64,000 bases of DNA from Pseudomonadota bacterium. Its GTDB lineage: Bacteria; Pseudomonadota; Gammaproteobacteria; Burkholderiales; Burkholderiaceae_E. The stretch spans positions 24,469 through 88,468 of the forward strand of contig CAUJHG010000039.1 of assembly GCA_963204785.1 (NCBI GenBank). Direction: 5' to 3'. The notes beneath the pieces are model-generated. The model saw nothing but the letters and a program-made list of their open reading frames with translations, was not told where the DNA came from and did no database searches. Below are positions 1 through 9,346 of this stretch, in pieces. Made by a program: the position numbers and the translations under genes. The first letter of the stretch is position 1; each line of letters opens with the position of its first letter.

Positions 1-5
1 TGAGT

Positions 6-1577
6 TCAGCTCCTCGTTCGCGGCCCGGCCAGGGCCGCCTGCATCAGCCCGAGATAGGCGCGCGCCGCCGGCTCCCAGCCGAAGTCGCAGGCCATTCCCG
101 CACGCTGGATCGCGCGCCAGCGCGGTGGATCCCGCAGCGCCGCGAAGGCGCGCGCCAGCGCATCCCCGAGCGCCGCCGGTTCGGCAGCGTCGAAGACGAA
201 GCCGTTGCCCTGCGCCCCTTCGCGCTGCGCCTCGTCGGCATCGCGCACCGTGTCGGCCAGTCCGCCGGTGCGACGCACCACCGGTGGCGTGCCATAGCGC
301 AGGCTGTACATCTGGTTCAGCCCGCAGGGCTCGAAGCGCGAAGGCATCACGAAGAGGTCCGCGCCGGCCTCGATCCGGTGCGCAAGCGTCTCGTCGAACC
401 CGATCACCACCGCGCAGCGCCCGGGATGCCGCGCGGCGACCGCCTGCCAGCCGGCCTGGAGCTCGGCCTCGCCCGAACCCAGCAGCGCGATCTGCACGCC
501 GTCGGCGCACAGGCGATCGGCCAGCGCGAGCAGCAGGTCCAGCCCCTTCTGCCCGGTGAGACGGCTGACCACGCCGAGCAGCGGCACGCCATCCTGGGGC
601 GCCAGCCCGAGCCGCTGCTGCAGGTCGCGGCGGTTGTCGGCCTTGCGCGCGAGCGAGTTCGCGTCGTAGCGCACCGCGATCCGCCGGTCTTCGGCGGGAT
701 TCCAGTCGACGGTGTCGATGCCGTTGAGGATTCCGGCGAGCCGGTCGGCCCGATGGCGCAGCAGGCCTTCGAGCCCGCAGCCGAACTCGGCGGTGAGGAT
801 CTCGCGGGCGTAGCTCGGGCTCACGGTCGCGATGCGGTCGCTGAACTGCAGCCCGGCCTTCAGGAAGGACAGCCGGCCGTGGAACTCGACGCCGTCGAAG
901 CGGAAGGCCTGCGGCGGCAGCCCCAGCGCGGCGAGCGCTTCCTGGCCGAACAGGCCCATGAACGCGAGGTTGTGGACGGTCAGCAGGCTCGCTGCGCCGC
1001 GCCCGTCGTGCAGGTAGTGTAGGAAGGCGGGGGCCAGGCCAGTCTGCCAGTCGTTGCAGTGCAGGATCTGCGGCCGCCACGCCAGCGGCGATTCGGGCGA
1101 GGCCAGCAGCGCGGCGACGCGCGACAGCAGCCCGAAGCGCAGCAGGTTGTCCGGGTGATCCGCGCCGCTGCCGTCCAGGTAGGGGTTTCCGGGCCGATCG
1201 AAGAGCTCCGGCGCATCGAGCAGCAGCAGTTCCGCACCTGCCCCTGAAGGCCCCGGGGAGGCCCGGCGTCGCGCATCCGGGCCGAGCGGTTCCTGGCGCG
1301 CGCCCGCGGACGCTCCCGACGCCGCTGCGAGCGGCGCCCCCAGCAGCGTCGCGCCGGGCAGCTCCCCGCCGGGCGGGGCGATCCGGGCGCGTGGCACCAG
1401 CGCGTCGGCGAAGGCCTCGCGCAGCGCAGGATAGGCGGGCAGCAGCAGCTTCACCTCGCAACCACAGGCCGCCAGCGCCGCGGGCAGCGCCGCCGAGACG
1501 TCGCCGAGCCCGCCGGTCTTCACCCAGGGCGAGAGCTCCGAACTCGCGAACAGCACCCCGGGCGCGCCCGCGCTCAC
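6..1577 (-). CDS. glgA: Glycogen synthase (ADP-glucose, GT5)
   Basis: Transfers glucose from ADP-glucose to the growing alpha-1,4-glucan in the cytoplasm. The N-terminus carries the ADP-glucose-binding signature SPWVKTGGLGDVSAALP, and the C-terminal half has the GT5 pattern FVMPSRFEPCGLNQMYSLRYG followed by RRTGGLADTV. At 523 aa it is longer than the usual 470-490. The extra length is a low-complexity insert at about residues 60-90, rich in Gly, Ala, Arg and Pro. The start is a GTG whose last two bases lie in the TGA stop of glgP (GTGA overlap), so translation is probably coupled. A reading frame continues far upstream of this GTG, but that part is antisense-like and has no GlgA similarity. 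It is the last gene of the glycogen cluster within the window; its stop is 6 bases from the window edge. Confidence 0.95.
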   Translation of the reverse strand: MSAGAPGVLFASSELSPWVKTGGLGDVSAALPAALAACGCEVKLLLPAYPALREAFADALVPRARIAPPGGELPGATLLGAPLAAASGASAGARQEPLGPDARRRASPGPSGAGAELLLLDAPELFDRPGNPYLDGSGADHPDNLLRFGLLSRVAALLASPESPLAWRPQILHCNDWQTGLAPAFLHYLHDGRGAASLLTVHNLAFMGLFGQEALAALGLPPQAFRFDGVEFHGRLSFLKAGLQFSDRIATVSPSYAREILTAEFGCGLEGLLRHRADRLAGILNGIDTVDWNPAEDRRIAVRYDANSLARKADNRRDLQQRLGLAPQDGVPLLGVVSRLTGQKGLDLLLALADRLCADGVQIALLGSGEAELQAGWQAVAARHPGRCAVVIGFDETLAHRIEAGADLFVMPSRFEPCGLNQMYSLRYGTPPVVRRTGGLADTVRDADEAQREGAQGNGFVFDAAEPAALGDALARAFAALRDPPRWRAIQRAGMACDFGWEPAARAYLGLMQAALAGPRTRS

Positions 1578-4126
1578 AGCCAGCACATCAGCCCCATCTC
1601 GAAGCGGTGGGTCAGCCGCTGGCTGAACGGATAGGCGCGGAAGCGATACTCCATCCGCCCGCACCAGTCCGGGTCGACGTCGATTCCGTAGAGGTGCTCG
1701 CCGCCGTCCAGCGGGTGCAGCGGCCGCAGCCCGACCAGGCGACGCTCGCGGGTCTCCTCGTAGAGGTCGCGCCGGTCGAACACGATCTCCACCGCGACAT
1801 CGCCGGGATCCAGCCCGCCGAGCTGGACCGCGACCTCGAAGCGCACGCCCTCGCCGAACCGGATCCTCGGCGGGGTGCCATCGCGCCGGCGCAGGCTCAC
1901 CCCGGCCCAGGCGGCGCGCACCTTCGCCTTCCAGTCGCCGAGGCTGCGCGAGAGCGCGAAGCCATCGGCCGAGTGCGCGCGCCACTGCGCTGCCGCCGGT
2001 GCGTAGGACCGGTGCAGGTACTCGGAGAGCATCCGCTCGGCGTTGAAGCGCGGCGCGATCGACGCCATCGAACGCTTGGCCATCGCCACCCAGCCCGGCG
2101 AGTAGCCCATCGGCCCACGCTCGTAGTAGAGCGGAATCACCTTGTCCTGCAGGATCTCGTACAGGGTGCCCGCCTCGTCGCGCGCGCGCTGCGCCTCGTC
2201 CAGGCCGTTGTGCACCGGCGTGATCGCCCAGCCGTTGCTGCCGTCGTAGCCTTCGTTCCACCAGCCGTCGAGCACCGACAGGTTGATCACCCCGTTGAGC
2301 GCGGCCTTCATTCCCGAGGTGCCCGAGGCCTCGAACGGATAGATCGGATTGTTCAGCCAGACGTCCACGCCCTGCACCAGTCGCCGGCCGAGGCGCAGGT
2401 CGTAGCCCTCGACCAGCAGGATGTGACCCTCGAACTCGCGCATCGCCGCGACCTCGTGGATGCGCCGGATCAGCTCGCAGCCGGGTTCGTCGGCCGGATG
2501 CGCCTTGCCGGCGAAGACCAGGACCACCGGCCGCTGCGGATCGCTGACGATCTCGTGCAGCCGGTCGAGGTCCTGCATCAGCAGGGTCGCACGCTTGTAC
2601 GCGGCGAAGCGGCGGGCGAAGCCGATCGTCAGCACGTTCGGGTTGTCCGGGTCGGCCATCCGCAGCAACCGGTCCAGGTGGGCCTCCGACCCGTGGTTGC
2701 GCAGGTGCGCACGCACCATCCGGTGGCGCACCAGGTGCAGCATCTGCGACTTCAGCGACTGGCGCACGCTCCAGAACTGCTGGTCCGGGATCCGGTGCAC
2801 CCCGGCCCAGGACTCGGGGTCGGTGACCCGCACGCTCCAGCCCGAGCCCAGGTGGCGCGAGAAGATCTCCGCCCACTCGTCGGACAGGAAGGTCGGGATG
2901 TGCACTCCGTTGGTGATCCCGTCGATCGGGTTCTCCTCGGGCTCGATCTGCGGCCACAGCGGAGCGAGCATCTGCGCAGACACCCCGCGGTGGATCTGCG
3001 AGACGCCGTTGTGGTGCCGCGACCCGTGGATCGCCAGCGCGGTCATGTTGAAGTCGCTTCCCGAGGGCGTCTGCCCCAGGGCCCACAGCCGCTCGAAGTC
3101 GACGCCGGTCTGCGCGCACCAGGCGGAGAAATAGCGCTCGATCATCTCGCGCGAGAAGTGGTCGTGGCCGGCCGGCACCGCAGTGTGCGTGGTGAACACC
3201 GTGTTGGCCGCCACCGCTTCGAGCGCGGCATCGAAGGGCAGCCCCTCGCGCAGCAGCCGGCGCATGCGCTCGAGGATCAGGAAGGCCGCGTGCCCCTCGT
3301 TGATGTGCCAGACCGTGGGCCGCAGGCCCATCGCCTCGAGCGCCCTGCCCCCGCCGACGCCCAGCAGGATCTCCTGCTCGATGCGCATCGCGCGGTCGCC
3401 GCCGTAGAGCCGATGCGTGATGTCGCGGTCGGCCGGCGCGTTCTCGGGCAGGTCGGCGTCGAGCAGGTAGAGCTGGACGTGCCCGACCCGCGCCTGCCAC
3501 ACCTTCAGGCGCACCTCGCGCCCGGGCAGTCCGACGTGCACGCACAGCGGCGCGCCGCGCGGATCGGGCACCGGCGACACCGGAAGGTCGGCGAAGTCGG
3601 AATCGGTGTAGGTCGCCTGCTGGCGGCCGTGGACGTCGATGCGCTGGTAGAAGTAGCCCTGCCGGTACAGCAGCCCCACCCCGACGAAGGGCAGCCGCAT
3701 GTCGCTGGCGGCCTTGCAGTGGTCCCCGGCCAGGATCCCGAGGCCGCCGGAGTAGATCGGCAGGCTCTCGTGGAAGCCGAACTCGGCGCAGAAGTAGGCG
3801 ATCAGCTCGTCGTCGCCGAAGCTGCGCTGGCCATTGCTGCGCGTCTTGCGCTCATGGTAGCTGTCGTAGGAGGACAGCACCCGGTGCAGGTTGCCGACGA
3901 AGAGCCGATCCTCGGCGGCCGCCTCGAGCTCGCGCTGGTCGATGCGCTTGAGGAAAGCCTTCGGGCTGTGGCCGACCGCGTGCCAGACCTGGCGGTTCAG
4001 GCGCGCGAACAGGGTGCGCGTCGGGCGGTCCCAGCTGTACCAGAGGTCGTTGGCGAGCTCTTCGATGCGGGACAGGCGTTCCGGAAGCCGGGGATCGACC
4101 TCCAGCTGGAAAGGGGTGCCGGGCAT
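1574..4126 (-). CDS. glgP: Alpha-glucan phosphorylase (GT35)
   Basis: Releases glucose-1-phosphate from the non-reducing ends of glycogen or maltodextrin by phosphorolysis, using pyridoxal phosphate. The 850-aa protein has the N-terminal block LANDLWYSWDRPTR, the glucan-site sequence YSGGLGILAGDHCKAASD, the motif HINEGHAAFLILER, and the PLP-lysine region EASGTSGMKAALNG. This is the short TIGR02094-like phosphorylase family of bacteria and archaea, not the E. coli GlgP/MalP type. ATG at 4126 has a GGAG ribosome site 6 bases upstream. The gene lies 36 bases after the glucanotransferase and overlaps glgA by 4 bases, so synthesis and breakdown enzymes are probably made from one message. Confidence 0.95.
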   Translation of the reverse strand: MPGTPFQLEVDPRLPERLSRIEELANDLWYSWDRPTRTLFARLNRQVWHAVGHSPKAFLKRIDQRELEAAAEDRLFVGNLHRVLSSYDSYHERKTRSNGQRSFGDDELIAYFCAEFGFHESLPIYSGGLGILAGDHCKAASDMRLPFVGVGLLYRQGYFYQRIDVHGRQQATYTDSDFADLPVSPVPDPRGAPLCVHVGLPGREVRLKVWQARVGHVQLYLLDADLPENAPADRDITHRLYGGDRAMRIEQEILLGVGGGRALEAMGLRPTVWHINEGHAAFLILERMRRLLREGLPFDAALEAVAANTVFTTHTAVPAGHDHFSREMIERYFSAWCAQTGVDFERLWALGQTPSGSDFNMTALAIHGSRHHNGVSQIHRGVSAQMLAPLWPQIEPEENPIDGITNGVHIPTFLSDEWAEIFSRHLGSGWSVRVTDPESWAGVHRIPDQQFWSVRQSLKSQMLHLVRHRMVRAHLRNHGSEAHLDRLLRMADPDNPNVLTIGFARRFAAYKRATLLMQDLDRLHEIVSDPQRPVVLVFAGKAHPADEPGCELIRRIHEVAAMREFEGHILLVEGYDLRLGRRLVQGVDVWLNNPIYPFEASGTSGMKAALNGVINLSVLDGWWNEGYDGSNGWAITPVHNGLDEAQRARDEAGTLYEILQDKVIPLYYERGPMGYSPGWVAMAKRSMASIAPRFNAERMLSEYLHRSYAPAAAQWRAHSADGFALSRSLGDWKAKVRAAWAGVSLRRRDGTPPRIRFGEGVRFEVAVQLGGLDPGDVAVEIVFDRRDLYEETRERRLVGLRPLHPLDGGEHLYGIDVDPDWCGRMEYRFRAYPFSQRLTHRFEMGLMCWL

Positions 4127-4162
4127 TGGGACTCCGGGTCGTCGTGCAACGGGCCGCAGCGC

Positions 4163-6172
4163 TCAGCGGCCGGGGATCAGTTCCAGGGCGAGGCTCGCGT
4201 GATCGGCGCGCAGCTCGAAGCCGAGCTCCACCACCGCAGCCTGCATGATCTTCTCGAATCCGCCTTCGGACAGGGAGACCGTGTGCAGGGGCGCGGCGCG
4301 CACCGCGCAGGCTTCGCTCGCCTCCAGGCGCAGCCAGCCGTCGAGCGTGCGATCGTCCAGCGTGAGCCGCACGGCCTGCTCCAGCGCCAGCTGCTGGCCG
4401 AAGCCGCAGGGGATGCTGCCGTCGGCGAGCAGGTAGCGGCCCCCGAAGCCGTCGCAACTGGGCATCGCGAGGTTGAGCTGGGTCGTCAGCCGATGGCCGG
4501 CAAGGCCGCGGCACTGCCACTCGATTCGCAGGCGTCCGTCGACCAGCATCAGCCGCTTGCGGATCGTCCCCTCGCGGTGCCCGGCCTCGAACTCGAGCGC
4601 GGGAGCGCCATCGCCCTGCTGCGCACAGATCCGGTAGCCGTCGAGCGCCGCGCACCCGCCGTCCGGGGCAGCGATGCGGTCGACCCCGATCGCGCGCGGC
4701 AGCGCATCCGGCTCCAGGTCGGCGGGGAGGATCTCGTGCTTGGTCGCGGTGCGGTCATGGGCCGAGGCGATTCCGCCGCTGGTCGCGTTCGACTGCGCCT
4801 GCGCGCCTACCCTGGCGTGGTAGGCCTCCTCGCGGCGCGCGAGCGTGTCGCCGAAATTGTGCAGCAGCGGGTAGGCGAGCAGCTCGTGCACCGCGGCCAG
4901 GCCGTCGTCGCGCACCGCAGCCTGCAGGCGGGGCTCGCAGAGCAGCCACTCGTCGCGACCGTCGAGGTCGAAATCGGCGCGCTGCAGCGGCGGGCGCGGG
5001 TCGATGCGATCGAGCTGCGCCTCGAGCGCGCAGAGGTTGCGCCAGGTCTCGCGGCGCAGGTGCGGCAGATACAGCCCGCCGAACAGTCCGTGCCAGTAGG
5101 CGTCGTTCGACTGCGCGCGGTGCAGCAGGGGCCGCAGCTCGTCGGCCCGGGCGCCGGGAGGCAGCGCCGCCAGGCGCGCCGAGGCCTGCAGGCTGCGCTT
5201 GTGCAGCCAGTTGCTCTCGGGGTAGCGCGACAGGAAGTTGCGCCAGATGCCGCCGCGCACGAAGGGCTTGTTCACCTCGAAGCGCCCGGCATCGCGCTCA
5301 TGGCGCTGCAGCTCGGCGAACCGGTGCGCTGCCGCCGGCGGCAGCGTCCAGGCGTTCATCTCCAGGTAGGAGGTGCTGGGCAGGTAGACGAGCCCGCGCG
5401 GCGGCTGCTCGGCGTGGAAGGCGGCGAAGGTCTCGGCGCGCAGCAGCGGCGAGGCGAGCACCGCCTCGACGAACTGGCGCAGCCAGCCGCGCTGGTAGAC
5501 CCACTCGTGCGTCTCGGGCCAGACCCCGAACTTCTCGAGGTCGTCGAAGTGGATTGCCGCTGCCTGCCCTTCGCGGGCCAGCGACTCCAGGAAGGCGACC
5601 GCGTCCGCAGCCGGGGCAAAGGGCAGCCGGTAGCGCAGGGCCTCGGCGATCGGGAAGACGTCCAGCCGCGCGCCGCCCTCCTCGGTGGCGAAGTGCCGGT
5701 CCAGGTGCCCGGCGGGCACCCCGGCGCACAGGAAGTGATAGTCGTCGACCACCACGTAGCGCGTGCCGGTGCGCACCAGCGCCGGAACCACTCCCGACTC
5801 CCAGACGCGCTCGGTCAGCCAGGCGCCGGCCGGCCGCACGCCGAAGCAGCGCTGCAGCCGCTCGTTCATCGCCTCGAGCTGGGTGATGCGGTCGCGCTCG
5901 GGAATCGCCGCGAGCACCGGTTCGCAGTCACCGGCGCCGAAGAGCTCGAGCTGCCCGCGCCCGCTCATCTCGACGATCAGCCCGACGACATCGGCGTGGC
6001 GCTCGCACAGATCGCCCAGCAGCCAGCCCGACAGGTGCAGCGAGAAGCGGAACTCGGGGTAGTCGGCCAGCGTCGACAGGAAGGGCCGGTAGCTGAGCGC
6101 GACCGCCTCGTCGATCACTGCCGGGAAGTTGCCCACCGGCTGGTGCGCGTGCACCCCGAAGAGCAGTCGCAT
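4163..6172 (-). CDS. GH57 4-alpha-glucanotransferase
   Basis: Predicted to move alpha-1,4-glucan segments between maltodextrin chains. The start MRLLFGVHAHQPVGNF is the GH57 N-terminal signature. The catalytic nucleophile region is probably GAWLTERVWESG (about residue 125), and YLPSTSYLEMNAW with FEVNKPFVRGGIWRNF belongs to the DUF1925/DUF1926 architecture of Thermococcus-type 4-alpha-glucanotransferases. Length 669 aa matches that family (about 650-660). ATG at 6172 was chosen because it begins the conserved block and has an AGGAG site 7 bases upstream; 68 further in-frame codons upstream look non-coding. It is 17 bases downstream of the other GH57 gene. GH57 members are easily misassigned to substrate, so amylase activity cannot be excluded. 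Confidence 0.85.
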   Translation of the reverse strand: MRLLFGVHAHQPVGNFPAVIDEAVALSYRPFLSTLADYPEFRFSLHLSGWLLGDLCERHADVVGLIVEMSGRGQLELFGAGDCEPVLAAIPERDRITQLEAMNERLQRCFGVRPAGAWLTERVWESGVVPALVRTGTRYVVVDDYHFLCAGVPAGHLDRHFATEEGGARLDVFPIAEALRYRLPFAPAADAVAFLESLAREGQAAAIHFDDLEKFGVWPETHEWVYQRGWLRQFVEAVLASPLLRAETFAAFHAEQPPRGLVYLPSTSYLEMNAWTLPPAAAHRFAELQRHERDAGRFEVNKPFVRGGIWRNFLSRYPESNWLHKRSLQASARLAALPPGARADELRPLLHRAQSNDAYWHGLFGGLYLPHLRRETWRNLCALEAQLDRIDPRPPLQRADFDLDGRDEWLLCEPRLQAAVRDDGLAAVHELLAYPLLHNFGDTLARREEAYHARVGAQAQSNATSGGIASAHDRTATKHEILPADLEPDALPRAIGVDRIAAPDGGCAALDGYRICAQQGDGAPALEFEAGHREGTIRKRLMLVDGRLRIEWQCRGLAGHRLTTQLNLAMPSCDGFGGRYLLADGSIPCGFGQQLALEQAVRLTLDDRTLDGWLRLEASEACAVRAAPLHTVSLSEGGFEKIMQAAVVELGFELRADHASLALELIPGR

Positions 6173-6189
6173 CGGATCTCCTCGCAGGT

Positions 6190-7896
6190 TCAGGCCGACG
6201 GCGCAGCCCGACGCATGGCTCCGCCGGCCTCGGGACGCCCGTGGCCCTGCGAGAGCGGGCGGTTCAGCGCCACCGGCGCCGGGCGCCCGATCAGTTCGTA
6301 GAGCCGGCGCAGGTTGCGCCGGTACAGCCGCTCGAAACGGTCGACCGCGTGCGCCGGGTTGTAGGAACCCAGCCACCAGAACCAGTCCGAGCTCTCGCAG
6401 GCCGCGAGCTGTCGCCGTGCCGCCTCGATCCGCTCCGGCGTGAAGCGCTCGTCGGCGACGGCTTCGTCCCAGGCCTGCTTGGCCTCGACCAGCAGATCCC
6501 AGGCCCGGTTCTTGTCCTCCTCACCGATCCAGGTGGACAGCGTCCCCATCACCCAGCTTCCTGCGCTCAGCCGGGGCAGCTGCCGCGGCGTGCGTCCCGG
6601 CTGGGCCAGCGCCTCGCTGACGGTGCGGGTGCGGATCGCCGGGTGGGCTTCGAGCGCCGAGTACAGCTCCTCGAAGAAGTAGAAGCCGTTGTAGGGGTAG
6701 TACTCCCAGGCGTTCTCGCCGTCGAGCGCGACCAGCACCAGCGGCGTCTCGCCGGCGGACGCCTCCGCGGCGATCGATTCGAGCTCGGCGATGAAGTGCG
6801 CGGCCGCATCGCGCCCATGCCACTTCGAGTACTCGAAACCGATCAGATCGGACAGGCGCTCGTCGCGGAAGAGAAGCGGCATCGACTGGCCCGGCGCGCA
6901 CCACGGCCGGTACAGCGCGGCGCGCCGCTCGGCCTGGCTCCAGCCCGGGCTGCCGAGGCTGTTGGCGAGCACGCTCTCGCTGCTGGCGCTCCACTTCAGC
7001 CCCGCCGCCGCCACTTCCTCGACGAAGGGCTGGGAGATCGCGCCCTCGGCCGGCCACAGCCCCGCGGGCGGCGCGCCGAAGCAGCGCTCGTGGGTGCTCA
7101 CCGCCTCGTGCAGGTGCCAGCGCACGCGGTCGGCGCCACCGGGATAGGTCGGCGCGCGCGGCAGCCGCGCGTCGGGCAGCGTGTCGTGCGCGGCCTTGAA
7201 GTCCAGCAGCAGCGGGCCGATCGGGTGCGCGTGCGGGGTGCTCGACAGTTCCACGCGCCCGTCGGCGGCCAGCGCCCGGTAGCGTCCGAGCAGCCGCCGC
7301 ATGATCACGCCGATCGCGTCGAACAGTTGCAGCCGGTCGCCGTGCACGAAGCCGCTGCCCTTGGCCATCAGCCGGCCGAACAGCGGGTCGCTGCGGCGCT
7401 CGGTCTCGCCCACCCAGACCAGGTGATACCAGGTGAGCAGGTCGGCGAGATAGGCGCCGGACAGGTAGTCGAAACCGCGGCGATCCTGTCCGTCGAGCAG
7501 CCGGAAGAGCTCGTGCAGCCGGCGATACTGCGGATAGGGCTGCAGCATCGAGTCGTGGTTCGAGTGGAAGCAGCTGTCCAGGATCAGCCTGCGCTCGGCA
7601 GGCTCGATGCGGTCGAGGTCCGGCACCTGCAGCAGGCGCAGCAGCGGGTCGCGGATGCGGCCGAGGTCGAACTGGGCCACGTAGTCCTCGAGCTGCTCGA
7701 GCAGGATGGGCACGAAGTTGAAGGTGCAGCGCACGCCCGGGTGCCGCTCGACGTGGGCGGCCATGTCGGCGTAGTCCTTGAGCGCGTGCAGGTAGACCCA
7801 CGGCATCAGGTAGCGGCCGCTGCCCGCGTCGCGATAGTCGGGCTGGTGCATGTGCCACAGCAGCACCAGATCGAGCCGGGCGCCTGCGTCGGACAT
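6190..7896 (-). CDS. GH57 glycoside hydrolase (alpha-amylase/amylopullulanase-like)
   Basis: A second GH57 enzyme, 568 aa, clearly different from its neighbour. It opens with LDLVLLWHMHQPDYRD, followed by the long conserved stretch around WVYLHALKDYADMAAHVE. The probable catalytic Glu is in GLWPAEGAISQP (about residue 270) and a second acidic site is ALDGENAWEYYP (about residue 390). These motifs fit the COG1449 group (alpha-amylase/alpha-mannosidase-like), which often sits in bacterial glycogen clusters. A substrate cannot be assigned from sequence. The start ATG is 3 bases after the glgC stop, so the two genes are tightly coupled. No signal peptide is visible, so it should act in the cytoplasm on stored glucan. 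Confidence 0.8.
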   Translation of the reverse strand: MSDAGARLDLVLLWHMHQPDYRDAGSGRYLMPWVYLHALKDYADMAAHVERHPGVRCTFNFVPILLEQLEDYVAQFDLGRIRDPLLRLLQVPDLDRIEPAERRLILDSCFHSNHDSMLQPYPQYRRLHELFRLLDGQDRRGFDYLSGAYLADLLTWYHLVWVGETERRSDPLFGRLMAKGSGFVHGDRLQLFDAIGVIMRRLLGRYRALAADGRVELSSTPHAHPIGPLLLDFKAAHDTLPDARLPRAPTYPGGADRVRWHLHEAVSTHERCFGAPPAGLWPAEGAISQPFVEEVAAAGLKWSASSESVLANSLGSPGWSQAERRAALYRPWCAPGQSMPLLFRDERLSDLIGFEYSKWHGRDAAAHFIAELESIAAEASAGETPLVLVALDGENAWEYYPYNGFYFFEELYSALEAHPAIRTRTVSEALAQPGRTPRQLPRLSAGSWVMGTLSTWIGEEDKNRAWDLLVEAKQAWDEAVADERFTPERIEAARRQLAACESSDWFWWLGSYNPAHAVDRFERLYRRNLRRLYELIGRPAPVALNRPLSQGHGRPEAGGAMRRAAPSA

Positions 7897-7899
7897 CGC

Positions 7900-9207
7900 T
7901 CAGCGGACCCTGTGGATTCCCTGGCCGAGCATGTCGGGCGTGACCAGCACCACGCCCTGCCCGGAGACCCGAAAACGCCGGCGATCCTGCGCGGCATCGA
8001 CGCCGATGCGCGTTCCCTCGGGAATGCGGCAGCCGCGGTCGATCACCGCGCGCCGGATCACGCAACTGCGTCCGATCTCGACGTCGGGCAGCAGCACCGA
8101 ATCCTCGACGCTGGCGTAGCTGTGCACCCGCACGCGGGCGAACAGCACCGAGCGGCGCACCGTCGCGCCGCTGATGATCGTCCCGCCGGCCAGCATCGAG
8201 TCGATCGCGACTCCGCGCCGATCGTCATCGTCGAAGACCAGTTTCGCCGGCGGCGTCTGCTCCTGGTGGGTCCAGATCGGCCAGTCCTCGTCGTAGAGGT
8301 TGAGCTCGGGAGTGACCCCGGCGAGCTCCATGTTCGCGCTCCAGTAGGCGTCGATCGTGCCGACGTCGCGCCAGTAGGGCTGCGAGCCGGGCGCGCCGGC
8401 GTAGCTCTCGGAGAAGGACTGCGCGAACACGCGGTGGTGGCGCACCGCGTGCGGGATCAGGTCGTGGCCGAAGTCGTGCCGCGAATCGGGGTCGGCGGCG
8501 TCGCGCGAGAGCTCCCGGTAGAGGAATTCCGCGCTGAACACGTAGACGCCCATGTTGACCAGCGCGGTGTCCGGGCGGCCCGGAATCGCCTTGGGCTGGG
8601 CAGGCTTCTCGACGAAGTCCTCGACGCGCCCTTCGGCGTCGACCCCCATCACGCCGAAGGCGCTCGCCTGCTCCAGCGGCGCCTCCACGCAGGCCACGGT
8701 CAGGTCGGCTTCCTTGCGCACGTGGAAGGCGAGGAGCTTCTCGTAGTTCATCTTGTAGACGTGGTCGCCCGAGAGCACCAGCACGTAGCCCGGCTGCGCG
8801 TCGAGGATCGCGTCCAGGTTCTGGTAGACCGCGTCGGCAGTGCCCTGATACCAGTTCTCCTGGATCTGCTGCTGCGCCGGCATCACGTCGATGAAGTCGC
8901 CGAAGCGGCCGTCGAGGAAGCTCCAGCCCCGCTGGATGTGGCGGATCAGGCTCTGCGCCTTGTACTGCGTGGCCACGCCGATGCGCCGCACCCCCGAGTT
9001 CACGCAGTTCGACAGGGTGAAGTCGATGATGCGGAACTTGCCGCCGAAGGGCACCGCGGGCTTGGCCCGCCAGTCGGTCAGCTCGTGCAGACGGCTGCCG
9101 CGGCCGCCGGCGAGCACGAGCGCGTACGCGTCGCGCGTGAGCTCGCTGACGAAGCGCAGTCCGTCGTCCTTGCGCGCTGCCCGTCGCTCCTCTCGAGCCT
9201 CGCTCAT
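7900..9207 (-). CDS. glgC: Glucose-1-phosphate adenylyltransferase
   Basis: Makes ADP-glucose from ATP and glucose-1-phosphate, the committed step of bacterial glycogen synthesis. The nucleotide-binding signature [17 protein letters not shown] is near residue 30, followed by [16 protein letters not shown], the catalytic region [14 protein letters not shown] and the sugar-phosphate site [14 protein letters not shown] left-handed beta-helix domain fills the C-terminal third. ATG at 9207 (435 aa) was preferred over an upstream in-frame start because it lies close to the conserved domain and follows a GGGAG-type ribosome site. The enzyme is normally under allosteric control by glycolytic intermediates. 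It opens the tight part of the cluster, 139 bases after glk; I see nothing definite in that gap. Confidence 0.95.
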   Translation of the reverse strand: MSEAREERRAARKDDGLRFVSELTRDAYALVLAGGRGSRLHELTDWRAKPAVPFGGKFRIIDFTLSNCVNSGVRRIGVATQYKAQSLIRHIQRGWSFLDGRFGDFIDVMPAQQQIQENWYQGTADAVYQNLDAILDAQPGYVLVLSGDHVYKMNYEKLLAFHVRKEADLTVACVEAPLEQASAFGVMGVDAEGRVEDFVEKPAQPKAIPGRPDTALVNMGVYVFSAEFLYRELSRDAADPDSRHDFGHDLIPHAVRHHRVFAQSFSESYAGAPGSQPYWRDVGTIDAYWSANMELAGVTPELNLYDEDWPIWTHQEQTPPAKLVFDDDDRRGVAIDSMLAGGTIISGATVRRSVLFARVRVHSYASVEDSVLLPDVEIGRSCVIRRAVIDRGCRIPEGTRIGVDAAQDRRRFRVSGQGVVLVTPDMLGQGIHRVR

Positions 9208-9346
9208 CCTGGCGCTCCCCTGTCCTGCGCAGGGCCGAAGCGGCACCCTGCCCGATCGCAGCCGGCGCTCACCCGCCTGCGCTGCGTCCATGTCTGAAGC
9301 CTAACGCATCCGCCGCGGCGGATCGGCGACAAATGCCCGAGAGCCC

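Noticed and set aside
1391..6301. Plus-strand open frame of over 1600 codons antisense to glgP and the GH57 genes
   Set aside because: Frame openness is caused by high GC. The translation is low-complexity Arg/Ala/Val/Gln-rich with no domain, and the minus-strand genes have clear motifs throughout.
6241..9297. Plus-strand open frame antisense to the GH57 gene and glgC
   Set aside because: Shadow of conserved enzymes on the other strand; no recognisable protein signature or ribosome site.
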